Translations under genes and position numbers: made by a program
Part shown: in pieces, positions 52,665 through 61,558 of the stretch
How positions within the stretch are numbered: position 1 is the stretch's first letter
Layout: each line of letters begins with the position of its first letter
DNA from: Aurantibacter crassamenti
Lineage (GTDB): Bacteria; Bacteroidota; Bacteroidia; Flavobacteriales; Flavobacteriaceae
DNA length: 64,000 nucleotides
Reading direction: 5' to 3'
Assembly (NCBI RefSeq): GCF_016811105.1
Contig: NZ_JAFBGM010000001.1
Location: 1,197,126-1,261,125 of the forward strand
Notes under the pieces: generated by a model
The model's input: only the letters and a program-made list of their open reading frames with translations
What the model was told of the DNA's origin: nothing
Databases searched by the model: none

Positions 52665-53903
52665 ATGTCAAAAAATATCGACGTTTTAATAATTGGTGCT
52701 GGTCCGTCTGGCGCTGTTGCGGCTGCGTACCTACACAATGAGGGATTTTCAATAAAAGTAGTTGAAAAAAATAAATTTCCAAGATTTGTTATCGGAGAAA
52801 GTTTAATACCACGTTGTATGGATCATTTTGATGCTGTGGGTTTGCTAGATTGTATCAAAGAGAAAAATTTTGAAATTAAAAAAGGAGCTCGATTTATGCA
52901 GGGTTCAGTGGTGTGTGAATTTGATTTTAGCAAAAAACATACTGATGGTTGGGATTGGACGTATCAAGTACCTAGAGCTGAGTTTGACAAGACAATAACT
53001 GACGAATTGCAACGTAGGGGAGTTGATGTAGATTTTGAAAAAGAGGTTGTAGCGGTTGATTTTTCTGAGGATGTATCTCACACTACTATTAAAGATATAA
53101 ACGGTAACGAATCAATAGTCACTGCTAAATATATAATAGATTCAAGTGGTTTCGGAAGAGTTTTACCTAGATTATTAGATTTAGATAAACCATCAGATAT
53201 TGGTAAACACTCATCAATATTCACCCATGTAAAGGATGTAAAAAGACCAGAAGGCTGGGATGGTCATCGAATTACTTTTGATATTGTTAGTCAATCAACC
53301 TGGTTGTGGGTTATTCCATTTTCAAACGGAATTACGAGTATTGGATATGTTGGGCCAACTGAATATTTAGAATCTTTTGAAGGCACTAATGAAGAACGGC
53401 TTCGTGAGATGATGAAGCTTTCTAATTATTACGTAGATCGCTTTGAAGGTTTGCCTTATGAGTTTGAACCAAGAATGATTAAGAATGTAGCTAAATCTGT
53501 AAAACAACTGTACGGCAAAGGGTATGTACTTACAGGAAATAGTGCTGAATTTTTAGATCCTGTTTTTTCGTCGGGAGTAACTTTTGCAACAGAATCTGCT
53601 CATTTAGGTGCGCAACTTATTGCAAAAGAATTAAGAGGTGAAGCAGTGGATTGGGAGGTAGATTATTCGCAATACATTTTAGAAGGTGTACATGTTTTTG
53701 CTACTTATGTAAAAGAATGGTACACTGGTAATCTTCAAAAAATATTTTTTAGCGAATCTGAAAATCCTGTGATAAAAAGTCAAATATGTGCTGTTTTGGC
53801 TGGTTATGTGTGGGATAAGAGTAATCCGTTTGTAAAGAACCATTCCCGTTTGGTGAAAACCGTGGCGCACATTACAGACTTAGAGAAAGAGAATCGTAAA
53901 TAA
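52665..53903 (+). CDS. flavin-dependent halogenase-family oxidoreductase
   Basis: A 412-residue FAD enzyme. The N-terminus DVLIIGAGPSGAVAAAYLHNEG binds FAD. WLWVIP (213-218) matches the W-x-W-x-I-P motif of flavin-dependent halogenases, and FLDPVFSSG (296-304) matches the F-x2-P-x2-S-x-G motif reported for that family. A lysine at 72 or 73 (IKKGARF) sits about where halogenases have their catalytic Lys. Chlorinated flexirubins are known. Non-halogenating relatives also carry some of these motifs. The gene is divergent from the operon, 116 bases from its start. Confidence 0.8.
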   Translation: MSKNIDVLIIGAGPSGAVAAAYLHNEGFSIKVVEKNKFPRFVIGESLIPRCMDHFDAVGLLDCIKEKNFEIKKGARFMQGSVVCEFDFSKKHTDGWDWTYQVPRAEFDKTITDELQRRGVDVDFEKEVVAVDFSEDVSHTTIKDINGNESIVTAKYIIDSSGFGRVLPRLLDLDKPSDIGKHSSIFTHVKDVKRPEGWDGHRITFDIVSQSTWLWVIPFSNGITSIGYVGPTEYLESFEGTNEERLREMMKLSNYYVDRFEGLPYEFEPRMIKNVAKSVKQLYGKGYVLTGNSAEFLDPVFSSGVTFATESAHLGAQLIAKELRGEAVDWEVDYSQYILEGVHVFATYVKEWYTGNLQKIFFSESENPVIKSQICAVLAGYVWDKSNPFVKNHSRLVKTVAHITDLEKENRK

Positions 53904-53906
53904 AAA

Positions 53907-54503
53907 TCAGGTTTTTCTACAGAAGAATTTTGCGGACCATCTTCCTAATAAACCATACACAGTAGTAATTTTTTCAAACTCATCACCAACTGCCACCCCG
54001 CTAATGGGTAATGGTTTTGAAGCGTATAAAATATGTTCTGGATTCTCAGATTTATAGATTTCAAATGAAACCTCTAATTCTGCTTTCTGTTGCCAGAGAA
54101 CAATATCATTTCCGGGATGTATATAATGAATTTTAACAGCCATTGTATATTCGGCCTCTTGATAATGTTTAGATACCGTTACATGGCGATCCTCTAACAT
54201 AAAACCATTAAATTCTTGAATAAAAGTAGGTTCATACCTGTTTGCCCTATTTTCAAACCATAATTTTTTGAATTCCTCACCAGAGCCCGATTCTTTTTTC
54301 TCTCTTTTAGCAACTTGTGCTTTGAGAAAATCTGCTTCTGAATCAAAATTGTGAATTTCAATATTATCAGGGTATTCAAATACAATTTTGTATTGATCTA
54401 TGGTAGATAAATTTTCTAGAGACCCTTTTTCAGTTTCAAATTTTTGGCATAATCCTGAATAAGAAATAAAAAGCGCTACTAAGAATAAAAGTTGCCTAAT
54501 CAT
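53907..54503 (-). CDS. secreted protein, paralogue of the next gene
   Basis: A 198-residue protein with a signal peptide (QLLFLVALFISYSGLCQ). It shares with the gene at 54633 the order F-x-x-E-x-G-x-L-x-N-L, D-x-E-x-x-F-L-K, F-x-x-x-W-F-x-x-R-x-N-R-Y and A-E-Y-T-M. I do not recognise the family. It converges with the halogenase-family gene, three bases apart. Confidence 0.72.
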   Translation of the reverse strand: MIRQLLFLVALFISYSGLCQKFETEKGSLENLSTIDQYKIVFEYPDNIEIHNFDSEADFLKAQVAKREKKESGSGEEFKKLWFENRANRYEPTFIQEFNGFMLEDRHVTVSKHYQEAEYTMAVKIHYIHPGNDIVLWQQKAELEVSFEIYKSENPEHILYASKPLPISGVAVGDEFEKITTVYGLLGRWSAKFFCRKT

Positions 54504-54560
54504 TGTGTTTTGAATTAGTGGGGTTGCAATCTAATTCATTTTTAATCTCCCACAAAAATA

Positions 54561-54595
54561 AAATTCCAAAATCCGGAAACTGGATTTTGGAATTT
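54561..54595 (-). terminator. intrinsic terminator after the 54633 gene
   Basis: A 14-bp perfect stem: AAATTCCAAAATCC (54561-54574) with GGATTTTGGAATTT (54582-54595) around seven bases. On the minus strand it is followed by a T-rich run. It separates the two paralogous genes into different transcription units. Confidence 0.82.
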
Positions 54596-54632
54596 ATTAA
54601 AATTTTTTAAAAACTATTGAAATTGCTGCTAG

Positions 54633-55232
54633 TTACAACGCTTTCTTTTTTAAATCTTTGGCAAAGGTTTTGGCTAGCTTCGCATAACATTCTGAAATTC
54701 GATATCCAGAATCGTAGTCATTACCTAAGGCTCCTGCGCCTTGTGCGTCTTTGTAGCTGCCAGAAAACAAAATATTTGATTCATTGCCCGTTTCGAAAAC
54801 CGTAATTGTTGCGTCAATTTCAGCATTGTGCCTTACAATACCAACATTGTATCCGGCATACATTTTTGTGGTATGTACCTTCATTGTGTATTCAGCTTCT
54901 GATTCTTGGACTTTTACAACATCATCATCAAATCTTTTATTGAAAGATTCAATGAATTTAGGATGATATCTATTAGGTCTGTCATCAAACCAAGAATTTT
55001 TGAAGCGCTCACCATCGCCTGCTTTTTTATCTTCTCTTTTTGTCATTTTATCTTTTAAAAACTCCTCTTCATTATCAAACTTAGGAATCTGCACATCTGT
55101 ATAGTCGAATTCAACGTTGTATACTTTAATGCCTTTTAGGTTTTTAAGATTACCTTCTTCCACTTTAAGCTTTTGTCCGATTACTACAGTTGTAAAAAGA
55201 AACAGAAGAGCCAGCGTAGTATAATTTTTCAT
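54633..55232 (-). CDS. secreted protein, paralogue of the preceding gene
   Basis: A 199-residue protein with a signal peptide (TLALLFLFTTVVIGQ). It shares the motifs given for 53907-54503, including RFKNSWFDDRPNRYHPKFIESFN against EFKKLWFENRANRYEPTFIQEFN-like sequence there. Probably an old tandem duplicate. Function unknown. Position next to the pigment cluster is conserved or accidental; I cannot tell. Confidence 0.72.
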   Translation of the reverse strand: MKNYTTLALLFLFTTVVIGQKLKVEEGNLKNLKGIKVYNVEFDYTDVQIPKFDNEEEFLKDKMTKREDKKAGDGERFKNSWFDDRPNRYHPKFIESFNKRFDDDVVKVQESEAEYTMKVHTTKMYAGYNVGIVRHNAEIDATITVFETGNESNILFSGSYKDAQGAGALGNDYDSGYRISECYAKLAKTFAKDLKKKAL

Positions 55233-55297
55233 GTTATTTTTTTATTGTTTAACCTACTTTAAACGTAATGAACAAGAATTGATTGTGTGTGACAGAT

Positions 55298-56569
55298 TTA
55301 ATCATCAATTGTTGTAAAAATCATTTGGCGAAATTTCCAGCCAGTTTCGTCTCCAGGGGTATCACGCATTTGTTTCATTAGAACTCCGATTATGTTTTCT
55401 ATAGGATCTGCAAAATATTGTGTATTGAAATAACCACCCCAATCAAACGTGCCTTCACTGCCTTGGCCGCCTAAATCTTGACCACGTTTAGTGATAAGAC
55501 CAAATGCTAGGCCATAATCTTTTGCGTCACCACCAAAGAGGTCGCCAGATTGGTTACTTAAAATACTTTGAATAGTGGTTCTGCTTAACAATCTTGTACC
55601 GTTCAATTCTCCATTATTTAAATACATCTGAAGAAAAGTAGCATAGTCTTTTGCTGTACTTGATAAGCCAGCGCCACCTGAGAAAAAGCTTTTAGCACCT
55701 TTTTTTGGGTGGTCAGGGTCATAGAATGTTGTTGGAAAATTTTTCCACTTACCATCTTTTTTGTGTTGAATGTTTACCAGTCTATTGTGTTTTTCTTTTG
55801 GTAGATAAAACCAAGTATCATTCATGCCTAATGGGTCAAAGATTCTAGTTCGCAAAAATTCATCAAAAGGCAAACCCGAAATAACTTCTATAAAATAGCC
55901 AAGAACATCTAGTCCTTCACTATAAACATAGGCAGTGCCAGGATCGTGATGTAGCGGTAATTTTGCAAGTTTTTTGACACTTTCTGCTATGGTGATTTTT
56001 TCTGTGGTAAATAAATCCGTAATTCCTGCTTTTTTATATATTTCTTTAAAACGTTTATCACCGTCTATTACACCGTATCCTATTCCAGAGGTATGAGTGA
56101 GTAGATGTCTGATGGTAATTTGATTTTCAGCTGGTTTGGTTGTATACGAGCCATTAGATTCATTGTAGGTGTCTAATATTTGTGCTTCACCAAATTCAGG
56201 AATATATTTTGAAATTGGATCGTCTAGTTTGAATTTACCTTCTTCCCACAGCATCATTACCGCAGTTGAAGTAATTGCTTTTGTCTGCGAAGCTATTCTG
56301 AAAATAGTATTCTTTTCTAGCTTATCACCTTTCTCATTTGCTGTACCGTATGCTTTATGATACACTATTTTGCCATTACGTGCAATTAATGCAACCACAC
56401 CCGGTACTTCATTTTCTGCAACTGCAGCTTGCAACATAGCATCAATACGGTTAACACGTTCTTGCGAAATGTTGGCTTCTGATGCTTTGCCTTCGATAAG
56501 ACCTGTGCTTTTTTGTGCGTAAAAATTAGAGGCAAAAAATAAAATGAATACAAAGAAAATATTTCTCAT
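55298..56569 (-). CDS. beta-lactamase-family serine hydrolase
   Basis: A 423-residue secreted protein with a signal peptide. The class C-type active site S-x-x-K is in RIASQTKAITSTAVMM, and the second motif Y-x-E appears as YVYSEGLDV. The third motif region reads GGQGSEGTFDWGG. This layout fits esterase/peptidase-like EstB relatives rather than a true beta-lactamase. Substrate unknown. Confidence 0.87.
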   Translation of the reverse strand: MRNIFFVFILFFASNFYAQKSTGLIEGKASEANISQERVNRIDAMLQAAVAENEVPGVVALIARNGKIVYHKAYGTANEKGDKLEKNTIFRIASQTKAITSTAVMMLWEEGKFKLDDPISKYIPEFGEAQILDTYNESNGSYTTKPAENQITIRHLLTHTSGIGYGVIDGDKRFKEIYKKAGITDLFTTEKITIAESVKKLAKLPLHHDPGTAYVYSEGLDVLGYFIEVISGLPFDEFLRTRIFDPLGMNDTWFYLPKEKHNRLVNIQHKKDGKWKNFPTTFYDPDHPKKGAKSFFSGGAGLSSTAKDYATFLQMYLNNGELNGTRLLSRTTIQSILSNQSGDLFGGDAKDYGLAFGLITKRGQDLGGQGSEGTFDWGGYFNTQYFADPIENIIGVLMKQMRDTPGDETGWKFRQMIFTTIDD

Positions 56570-56773
56570 AATCTGTTTGGTTTTATAAGTGTAAATTAAT
56601 GGTTTTGAAGTTATTCAATTCGAAACAAATAATGATATTTCTTGGTAGTTTTTATGCGGATAAGCATTTACAATTCTAATTTAGTAGGGTGTTTAATTTT
56701 TATACTTTTAGCTGAATAGTAAAAGAAAGTATGCTTACAGTTTTGTGATTTATATAGAATAATAATAAAATTT

Positions 56774-57340
56774 ATGACTGAAAGAGAAAAAATGATTCAA
56801 GGTTTGCCTTATGATCCATTGGATAAGGAGCTTATCGCTGGTAGATTAAATGCACGTAAATTGGTGCGAAGAATTGCCGAGATTCCTATGGATAAAGAAA
56901 AACAACGGCGACATGTTTTTAAAGAACTTTTAGGAACTACAGGAGCTAGATTTTATATTGAAAACCCTTTCATATGTGACTATGGATATAATATTCATTG
57001 GGGTGAAAATGCATATGCAAACTTTGATTGTATTATACTAGATGCGGCTCCCGTTTATATTGGTAAAAATGTTATGCTAGCACCCGGCGTAAAAATTTTG
57101 ACCTCTACACATCCGTTAGAATATGAAGCCAGAAATTCAGGTATTGAAACTGCAGAGCCAATACGTATAGGTGATAATGTCTGGGTTGGCGGTGGCGTAA
57201 TTATTAATCCTGGGGTAACTATAGGTGAGAATTCGGTAATTGGTTCAGGTAGTGTAATCGTTGAAGATATTCCTTCGAATGTAGTTGCCGTAGGTAACCC
57301 ATGTAAGGTTTTAAAAAGTATCGATAATCCTAAAAAATGA
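56774..57340 (+). CDS. maltose/galactoside O-acetyltransferase-type protein
   Basis: A 188-residue acetyltransferase. The N-terminal part MTEREKMIQGLPYDPLDKEL is the Mac domain, and left-handed beta-helix hexapeptide repeats follow (IRIGDNVWVGGGVIINPGVTIGENSVIGSGS). The catalytic His is in TSTHPLEYEAR. It transfers acetyl from acetyl-CoA to sugars. It stands alone, convergent with the PAP2 gene. Confidence 0.9.
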   Translation: MTEREKMIQGLPYDPLDKELIAGRLNARKLVRRIAEIPMDKEKQRRHVFKELLGTTGARFYIENPFICDYGYNIHWGENAYANFDCIILDAAPVYIGKNVMLAPGVKILTSTHPLEYEARNSGIETAEPIRIGDNVWVGGGVIINPGVTIGENSVIGSGSVIVEDIPSNVVAVGNPCKVLKSIDNPKK

Positions 57341-57367
57341 ATGGATTGAATTTGTAAACCTTCAACC

Positions 57368-58201
57368 TTAAAACTGCATAGATACACCCAATGTACCAGG
57401 GCCAAAGTTTATATTCCAGCTTAAATTTTTAGAATCTGAATTGTATTTTTGATTGTATTTTCTGTCGAGATAGCGATTAATACATTCTACCGTAACAATA
57501 CTGAGCGCCCATGAAAAAACAACATCACTTAGCCAGTGTTGTCCATCCCAAAGACGTGAAATTCCCGGTATTGCTCCAACAGTATAAATTCCTGCTTTTA
57601 CCCACGGACTCTTAAATTGTTTGCCAATGGCGTATGCATTTGTGAATGCCATCAAGGCGTGCCCAGAAGGAAAAGAATGATAATTTCTGTGTTTTTCAAA
57701 AGGGTCAAAAGTGTCTTTTCCTAACCCGGCCACGGGTCTGGCTCTACCCACAACAGATTTTACAATCTGTTGTAATAACCCTGTAGACGTGGCGGAAGCA
57801 ATTAATAATACACCCGTTCTTCTTAGTTTTTCGTTTTTTGTAATTAATCCAGCAAAATAAACCCCTGAAGTTACCATGTAATTGTTTTCTGGGTTGCCAT
57901 AAAACTCACCATAGTCACGTATTAAAAGTGGAACACCTTCTTTGTTAGCTTTCATGATACTTGAGGTTTCTTCGTCAGATAAATAAATGAAACCAGTACC
58001 TGCTATAAGTCCGCCAAATTGTGCCCATTGTTTTCCTTTCCAATGTAGTGGTTGTATATATGAATGCCCCACACTTTTAAACATGTTGCCAGCATCATAT
58101 TTAAACATCTTCCATCGTGATTCAGACTTATTATGGATTGAGTCTTGGGCAATCATATTTGAAAATGAAAGCACAAACAGCAATGTGATAAGTTTATTCA
58201 T
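57368..58201 (-). CDS. PAP2-family phosphatase
   Basis: A 277-residue protein. The phosphatase motifs are KSVVGRARP (K-x6-R-P), SFPSGHA and SRLWDGQHWLSDV (S-R-x5-H-x3-D). The N-terminus is a signal peptide (LITLLFVLSFSNMIAQ); the ATG at 58201 gives it directly. PAP2 enzymes remove phosphate from lipid phosphates. Nothing in the context narrows the substrate. Confidence 0.9.
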   Translation of the reverse strand: MNKLITLLFVLSFSNMIAQDSIHNKSESRWKMFKYDAGNMFKSVGHSYIQPLHWKGKQWAQFGGLIAGTGFIYLSDEETSSIMKANKEGVPLLIRDYGEFYGNPENNYMVTSGVYFAGLITKNEKLRRTGVLLIASATSTGLLQQIVKSVVGRARPVAGLGKDTFDPFEKHRNYHSFPSGHALMAFTNAYAIGKQFKSPWVKAGIYTVGAIPGISRLWDGQHWLSDVVFSWALSIVTVECINRYLDRKYNQKYNSDSKNLSWNINFGPGTLGVSMQF

Positions 58202-58240
58202 AAAAATCACTAAAATAGAATTTCAAGTAGTGTTCAATTT

Positions 58241-59293
58241 TTAGTTGGCAGTTTTAACGAAAATAGGATTTTCCATAGTATCGTAGAAATCAGCAATAAC
58301 AGCGTCGCGATTAAAATTCTCCCAAATCGTAATTTGTCGCGTATTATTGGGTCGTTCAACCCATTGGTTGTTTATTAAAATAGGACAAGGAATACTTTTA
58401 GTTTCTCCCCAGGAAGCATTTTTTAAAACTGAAAGTGCAACCATATCAAAAAGTGGACGAGATGGGGTGACTTTGTCTGTTCCAAAATGTTCAAAAATAT
58501 GTTCGAAGAGGTTTGCAGCGTAATCGCCAAAATTATTAAAAGTGCCACCATGTCTTCCAATTATGGGTTGTATTGCTTTTGGACCAAGGCCAGCCATTTT
58601 TTCTTCAACCTCGATTTTTGTTACTGCGACCGCATTGGTGCCTGAAGGTTTACCATACCGCACGGTAACCATTTCAAAAGGTATTTTACTGTTTAAAACA
58701 TAATTCATGGCGATGGTGTCATTGTCCTGATTATATTCACCAGGTTCGGGGTAATTACTGCCCAACCATACTATTTTTGTGCGTTCAGTAAAAGATGGGT
58801 CTTTTTTTATTGCTAATGCAATGTTTGTCAGTTTTCCTACAGCGACAATAATTACTGAATCTTTTTTTGTTTGCTCCAACATAAAATCAACACCATCTTT
58901 TCCATCATATTCCGAAGGATTAAAATTTTCAGCAATTTCTTTAAAGTTGCCTTCAGCCCCTTTCAATAAGGGTAGCGAATCTTTCATATTGCACAATTGC
59001 ATTACGCGCTCTGCTTCGTCATAATGGCCTTGAATATCAGTATCATTTCTTGTTGCATTAACGGTAATTCCTTTAACATCAAATACATCTCCGTTAAGTA
59101 GCATGTATGCAATAGCGAATTGATCATCGAGTTCGTTATTAGCATCGCTATCAAATATTATCTTAATTCTTGAATCTTTTTTTTCTACTGTAGATTCCGT
59201 GCTAGTTTCAGGGTTATCTTTTTTAATTTCCTTACAGGAAATTATGTTGAAAAACGAAATTATTGTTAACAGTAAAAAGAATTTAGGTTTCAT
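58241..59293 (-). CDS. nucleoside hydrolase lipoprotein
   Basis: A 350-residue protein with a lipoprotein signal (FNIISC). The nucleoside hydrolase calcium site appears as FDSDANNELDDQFA. IVWLGSNYPEPGEYNQDND and the later RPLFDMVALSVL fit the family. It would split ribosides in the periplasm. It lies 39 bases upstream of the PAP2 gene in the same direction. Confidence 0.85.
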   Translation of the reverse strand: MKPKFFLLLTIISFFNIISCKEIKKDNPETSTESTVEKKDSRIKIIFDSDANNELDDQFAIAYMLLNGDVFDVKGITVNATRNDTDIQGHYDEAERVMQLCNMKDSLPLLKGAEGNFKEIAENFNPSEYDGKDGVDFMLEQTKKDSVIIVAVGKLTNIALAIKKDPSFTERTKIVWLGSNYPEPGEYNQDNDTIAMNYVLNSKIPFEMVTVRYGKPSGTNAVAVTKIEVEEKMAGLGPKAIQPIIGRHGGTFNNFGDYAANLFEHIFEHFGTDKVTPSRPLFDMVALSVLKNASWGETKSIPCPILINNQWVERPNNTRQITIWENFNRDAVIADFYDTMENPIFVKTAN

Positions 59294-59412
59294 AAGCTTT
59301 TTCTATGTGTTAGAGTGAGGATGAAAAATACAAAAAATACATTTAGAAAATTAGTAGTAATAACCCGATTTTTAATGGTTTACAACGTATAACACTTAGA
59401 GCCTTATTTTCA

Positions 59413-61536
59413 TTATTTATGCAGTGCCAATTGAATCCGTTTTCTAGGAATATCAATGGATAAAACTTTCACGATTATCTGCTGATTTAGATGTACATGT
59501 TCGTTTACATCTTTTACAAAAGAATCTGAGAGATTAGAGACATGAATAAGTCCACTTTCCTTAATGCCAATATCTACAAAGCAACCAAAATTGGTAATAT
59601 TATTTATGATTCCAGGAAGTAATTGTTCATCACGTAAATCAGAAATACTTCGTACATTTTGGTCAAAGGTGAAAACTTTGGCTTTTTCACGACGGTCTAG
59701 TCCGGGTTTTTCAAGTTCATCAATGATGTCTTTCAAAGTAGGTAAACCTACAGTTTCAGTGCAGTACTGTTTTATATCAATTTTTTCAAGCTCATTTTTA
59801 TTTCCGATTAAATCAGAAATGGCAACTCCTTTATCTTTAGCCATTTGTTTAACTACACTGTAACTTTCAGGATGCACTGAGGAATCATCCAAAGGGTTTT
59901 TACTGTCTTTTATTCGAAGAAAACCGGCACCCTGTTCAAAAGCTTTTCCGCCTAACCGAGCTACTTTTTTAATAGCGTTTCTATCAGTAAAAGCGCCATT
60001 TGCATTACGAAATGCCACAATATTTTCGGCCAATTTTGGGCCAATTCCGGAAACATAACTTAATAAAGGAACACTAGCAGTATTAATATTAACACCAACA
60101 GAGTTTACACAGCTTTCCACAACACCATCAAGAGAAGTTTGTAGTTTACTTTGATCAACATCGTGTTGATATTGTCCAACACCAATTGATTTGGCATCTA
60201 TTTTAACTAGTTCGGCCAAGGGGTCTGCCAATCTGCGACCAATTGATACAGAACCGCGAACCGTTACATCATAATTTGGGAATTCGTCACGTGCAATTTT
60301 TGAAGCGGAATATATAGATGCGCCAGCTTCGCTAACCACAAATACTTCAACGGCGTTTTTAAAATGAATACGTTTAATTAATTGTTCTGTTTCTCTTGAT
60401 GCGGTACCGTTACCAATGGCTATTGCTTCAATTTTATAGGCGTCACACAAAGAACTGATTTTCTTCATGGCTTCAGTGCTTTTGTTTTGTGGCGCATGCG
60501 GATAAATAGTTTCGTTATGCTTTAATTCTCCCTGAGCACTTAGACAAACCACTTTACAACCTGTTCTAAAACCTGGGTCAATGGCTAAAATTCGTTTTTC
60601 ACCTAGTGGCGCACCTAATAAAAGTTGTTTTAAATTTTTGGAAAAAACGCTAATGGCCTCATCATCTGCTTTCTCTTTAGCCAATTTTAATATTTCATTC
60701 GAAAGGGAAGGAAAGAGTAATCTTTTATATGCATCTTCTAATGCTAATTGAACATGTTTAGCACATGAATTATTCGATTTAATAACGCGATCCGCTATTT
60801 TCGTAAGAATATATTGGTCGTCTATCTCAATTTTTACACGAATAAAACCTTCGTTTTCTGCTCGTAAAATTGCTAAAAGTCGATGTGAAGGACATCGTTT
60901 TAACGCTTCACTCCAGTCGAAATAATCACGAAATTTTTGTGCTTTTTCATCATCCTTTTTCGTTCCAATAACTTTGGTAGTTAGCATAGCAGAACGCTCC
61001 AATTGATTTCGAATTTGATTTCGAATCGATATGCGTTCATTCAACCATTCCGCAATTATATGTCGTGCGCCTTCAAGAGCTTCATCCTCATTTTGAATTG
61101 AATCATTCAAGTATTGAGATGCCGCATATTCAATTTCAGCATGGTTTTGCGCCATGATGATTTTAGCTAACGGTTCTAATCCGTTTTTGCGTGCGGTTTC
61201 CGCTTTAGTTTTACGTTTTTTCTTGAAAGGTAAGTAGAGGTCTTCAAGGATAACAAGGTCATCAACTTGTTCAATTTTAGAGCGAAGTTCATTTGTTAAT
61301 GCATCTTGCTCTTCAATGGCTTTTAAAACAGCTATTTTTCGTTTATCTAAACTTTCAAATTGCGCTTTAAATTGAATAATAGAGCCTACTTGAACTTCAT
61401 CTAAACCACCAGTAGCTTCTTTTCTATAGCGAGATATAAATGGTAAGGTGCAGTCTTGGTCTAATAGTTCAATCGTGTTTTTTATACCCTTTTCTGGAAG
61501 TTGGGTGTGTTTGGTGATGTAGGATAGTAAATTCAT
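59413..61536 (-). CDS. tex: Tex-family RNA-binding transcription accessory protein
   Basis: A 707-residue protein with Tex domains in order: N-terminal helical domain, a YqgF-like RNase H fold around LAIDPGFRTGCKVVCLS, helix-hairpin-helix repeats (LLSYVSGIGPKLAENIVAFR) and a C-terminal S1 domain (GIINNITNFGCFVDIGIKESGLIHVSNLS). I chose the ATG at 61536 because it lies after the metG stop and gives the usual family start NLLSYITKHTQLPE. Function in gene expression is general and not well defined. Confidence 0.92.
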   Translation of the reverse strand: MNLLSYITKHTQLPEKGIKNTIELLDQDCTLPFISRYRKEATGGLDEVQVGSIIQFKAQFESLDKRKIAVLKAIEEQDALTNELRSKIEQVDDLVILEDLYLPFKKKRKTKAETARKNGLEPLAKIIMAQNHAEIEYAASQYLNDSIQNEDEALEGARHIIAEWLNERISIRNQIRNQLERSAMLTTKVIGTKKDDEKAQKFRDYFDWSEALKRCPSHRLLAILRAENEGFIRVKIEIDDQYILTKIADRVIKSNNSCAKHVQLALEDAYKRLLFPSLSNEILKLAKEKADDEAISVFSKNLKQLLLGAPLGEKRILAIDPGFRTGCKVVCLSAQGELKHNETIYPHAPQNKSTEAMKKISSLCDAYKIEAIAIGNGTASRETEQLIKRIHFKNAVEVFVVSEAGASIYSASKIARDEFPNYDVTVRGSVSIGRRLADPLAELVKIDAKSIGVGQYQHDVDQSKLQTSLDGVVESCVNSVGVNINTASVPLLSYVSGIGPKLAENIVAFRNANGAFTDRNAIKKVARLGGKAFEQGAGFLRIKDSKNPLDDSSVHPESYSVVKQMAKDKGVAISDLIGNKNELEKIDIKQYCTETVGLPTLKDIIDELEKPGLDRREKAKVFTFDQNVRSISDLRDEQLLPGIINNITNFGCFVDIGIKESGLIHVSNLSDSFVKDVNEHVHLNQQIIVKVLSIDIPRKRIQLALHK

Positions 61537-61558
61537 TTTGGCTCTATATGGAATTGTA

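Larger units (their letters stand above)
22082..53903. other. flexirubin-type aryl-polyene/dialkylresorcinol biosynthetic cluster
   Basis: Minus-strand genes from 52548 down to 22082, plus one divergent gene, include every class expected for flexirubin: tyrosine ammonia-lyase, AMP ligase, ketosynthases, carrier proteins, reductase, dehydratases, DarA, DarB, methyltransferase, acyltransferases and exporters. Most adjacent genes overlap or lie within 20 bases. The largest internal gaps are 105 bases (36659-36763) and 61-62 bases (38671-38732). The pigment is expected in the outer membrane. Confidence 0.9.

Noticed and set aside
54560-54596. Long inverted repeat as an insertion-sequence end
   Set aside because: The 14-bp stem with a seven-base loop and T-run fits a terminator; there is no transposase or target duplication.
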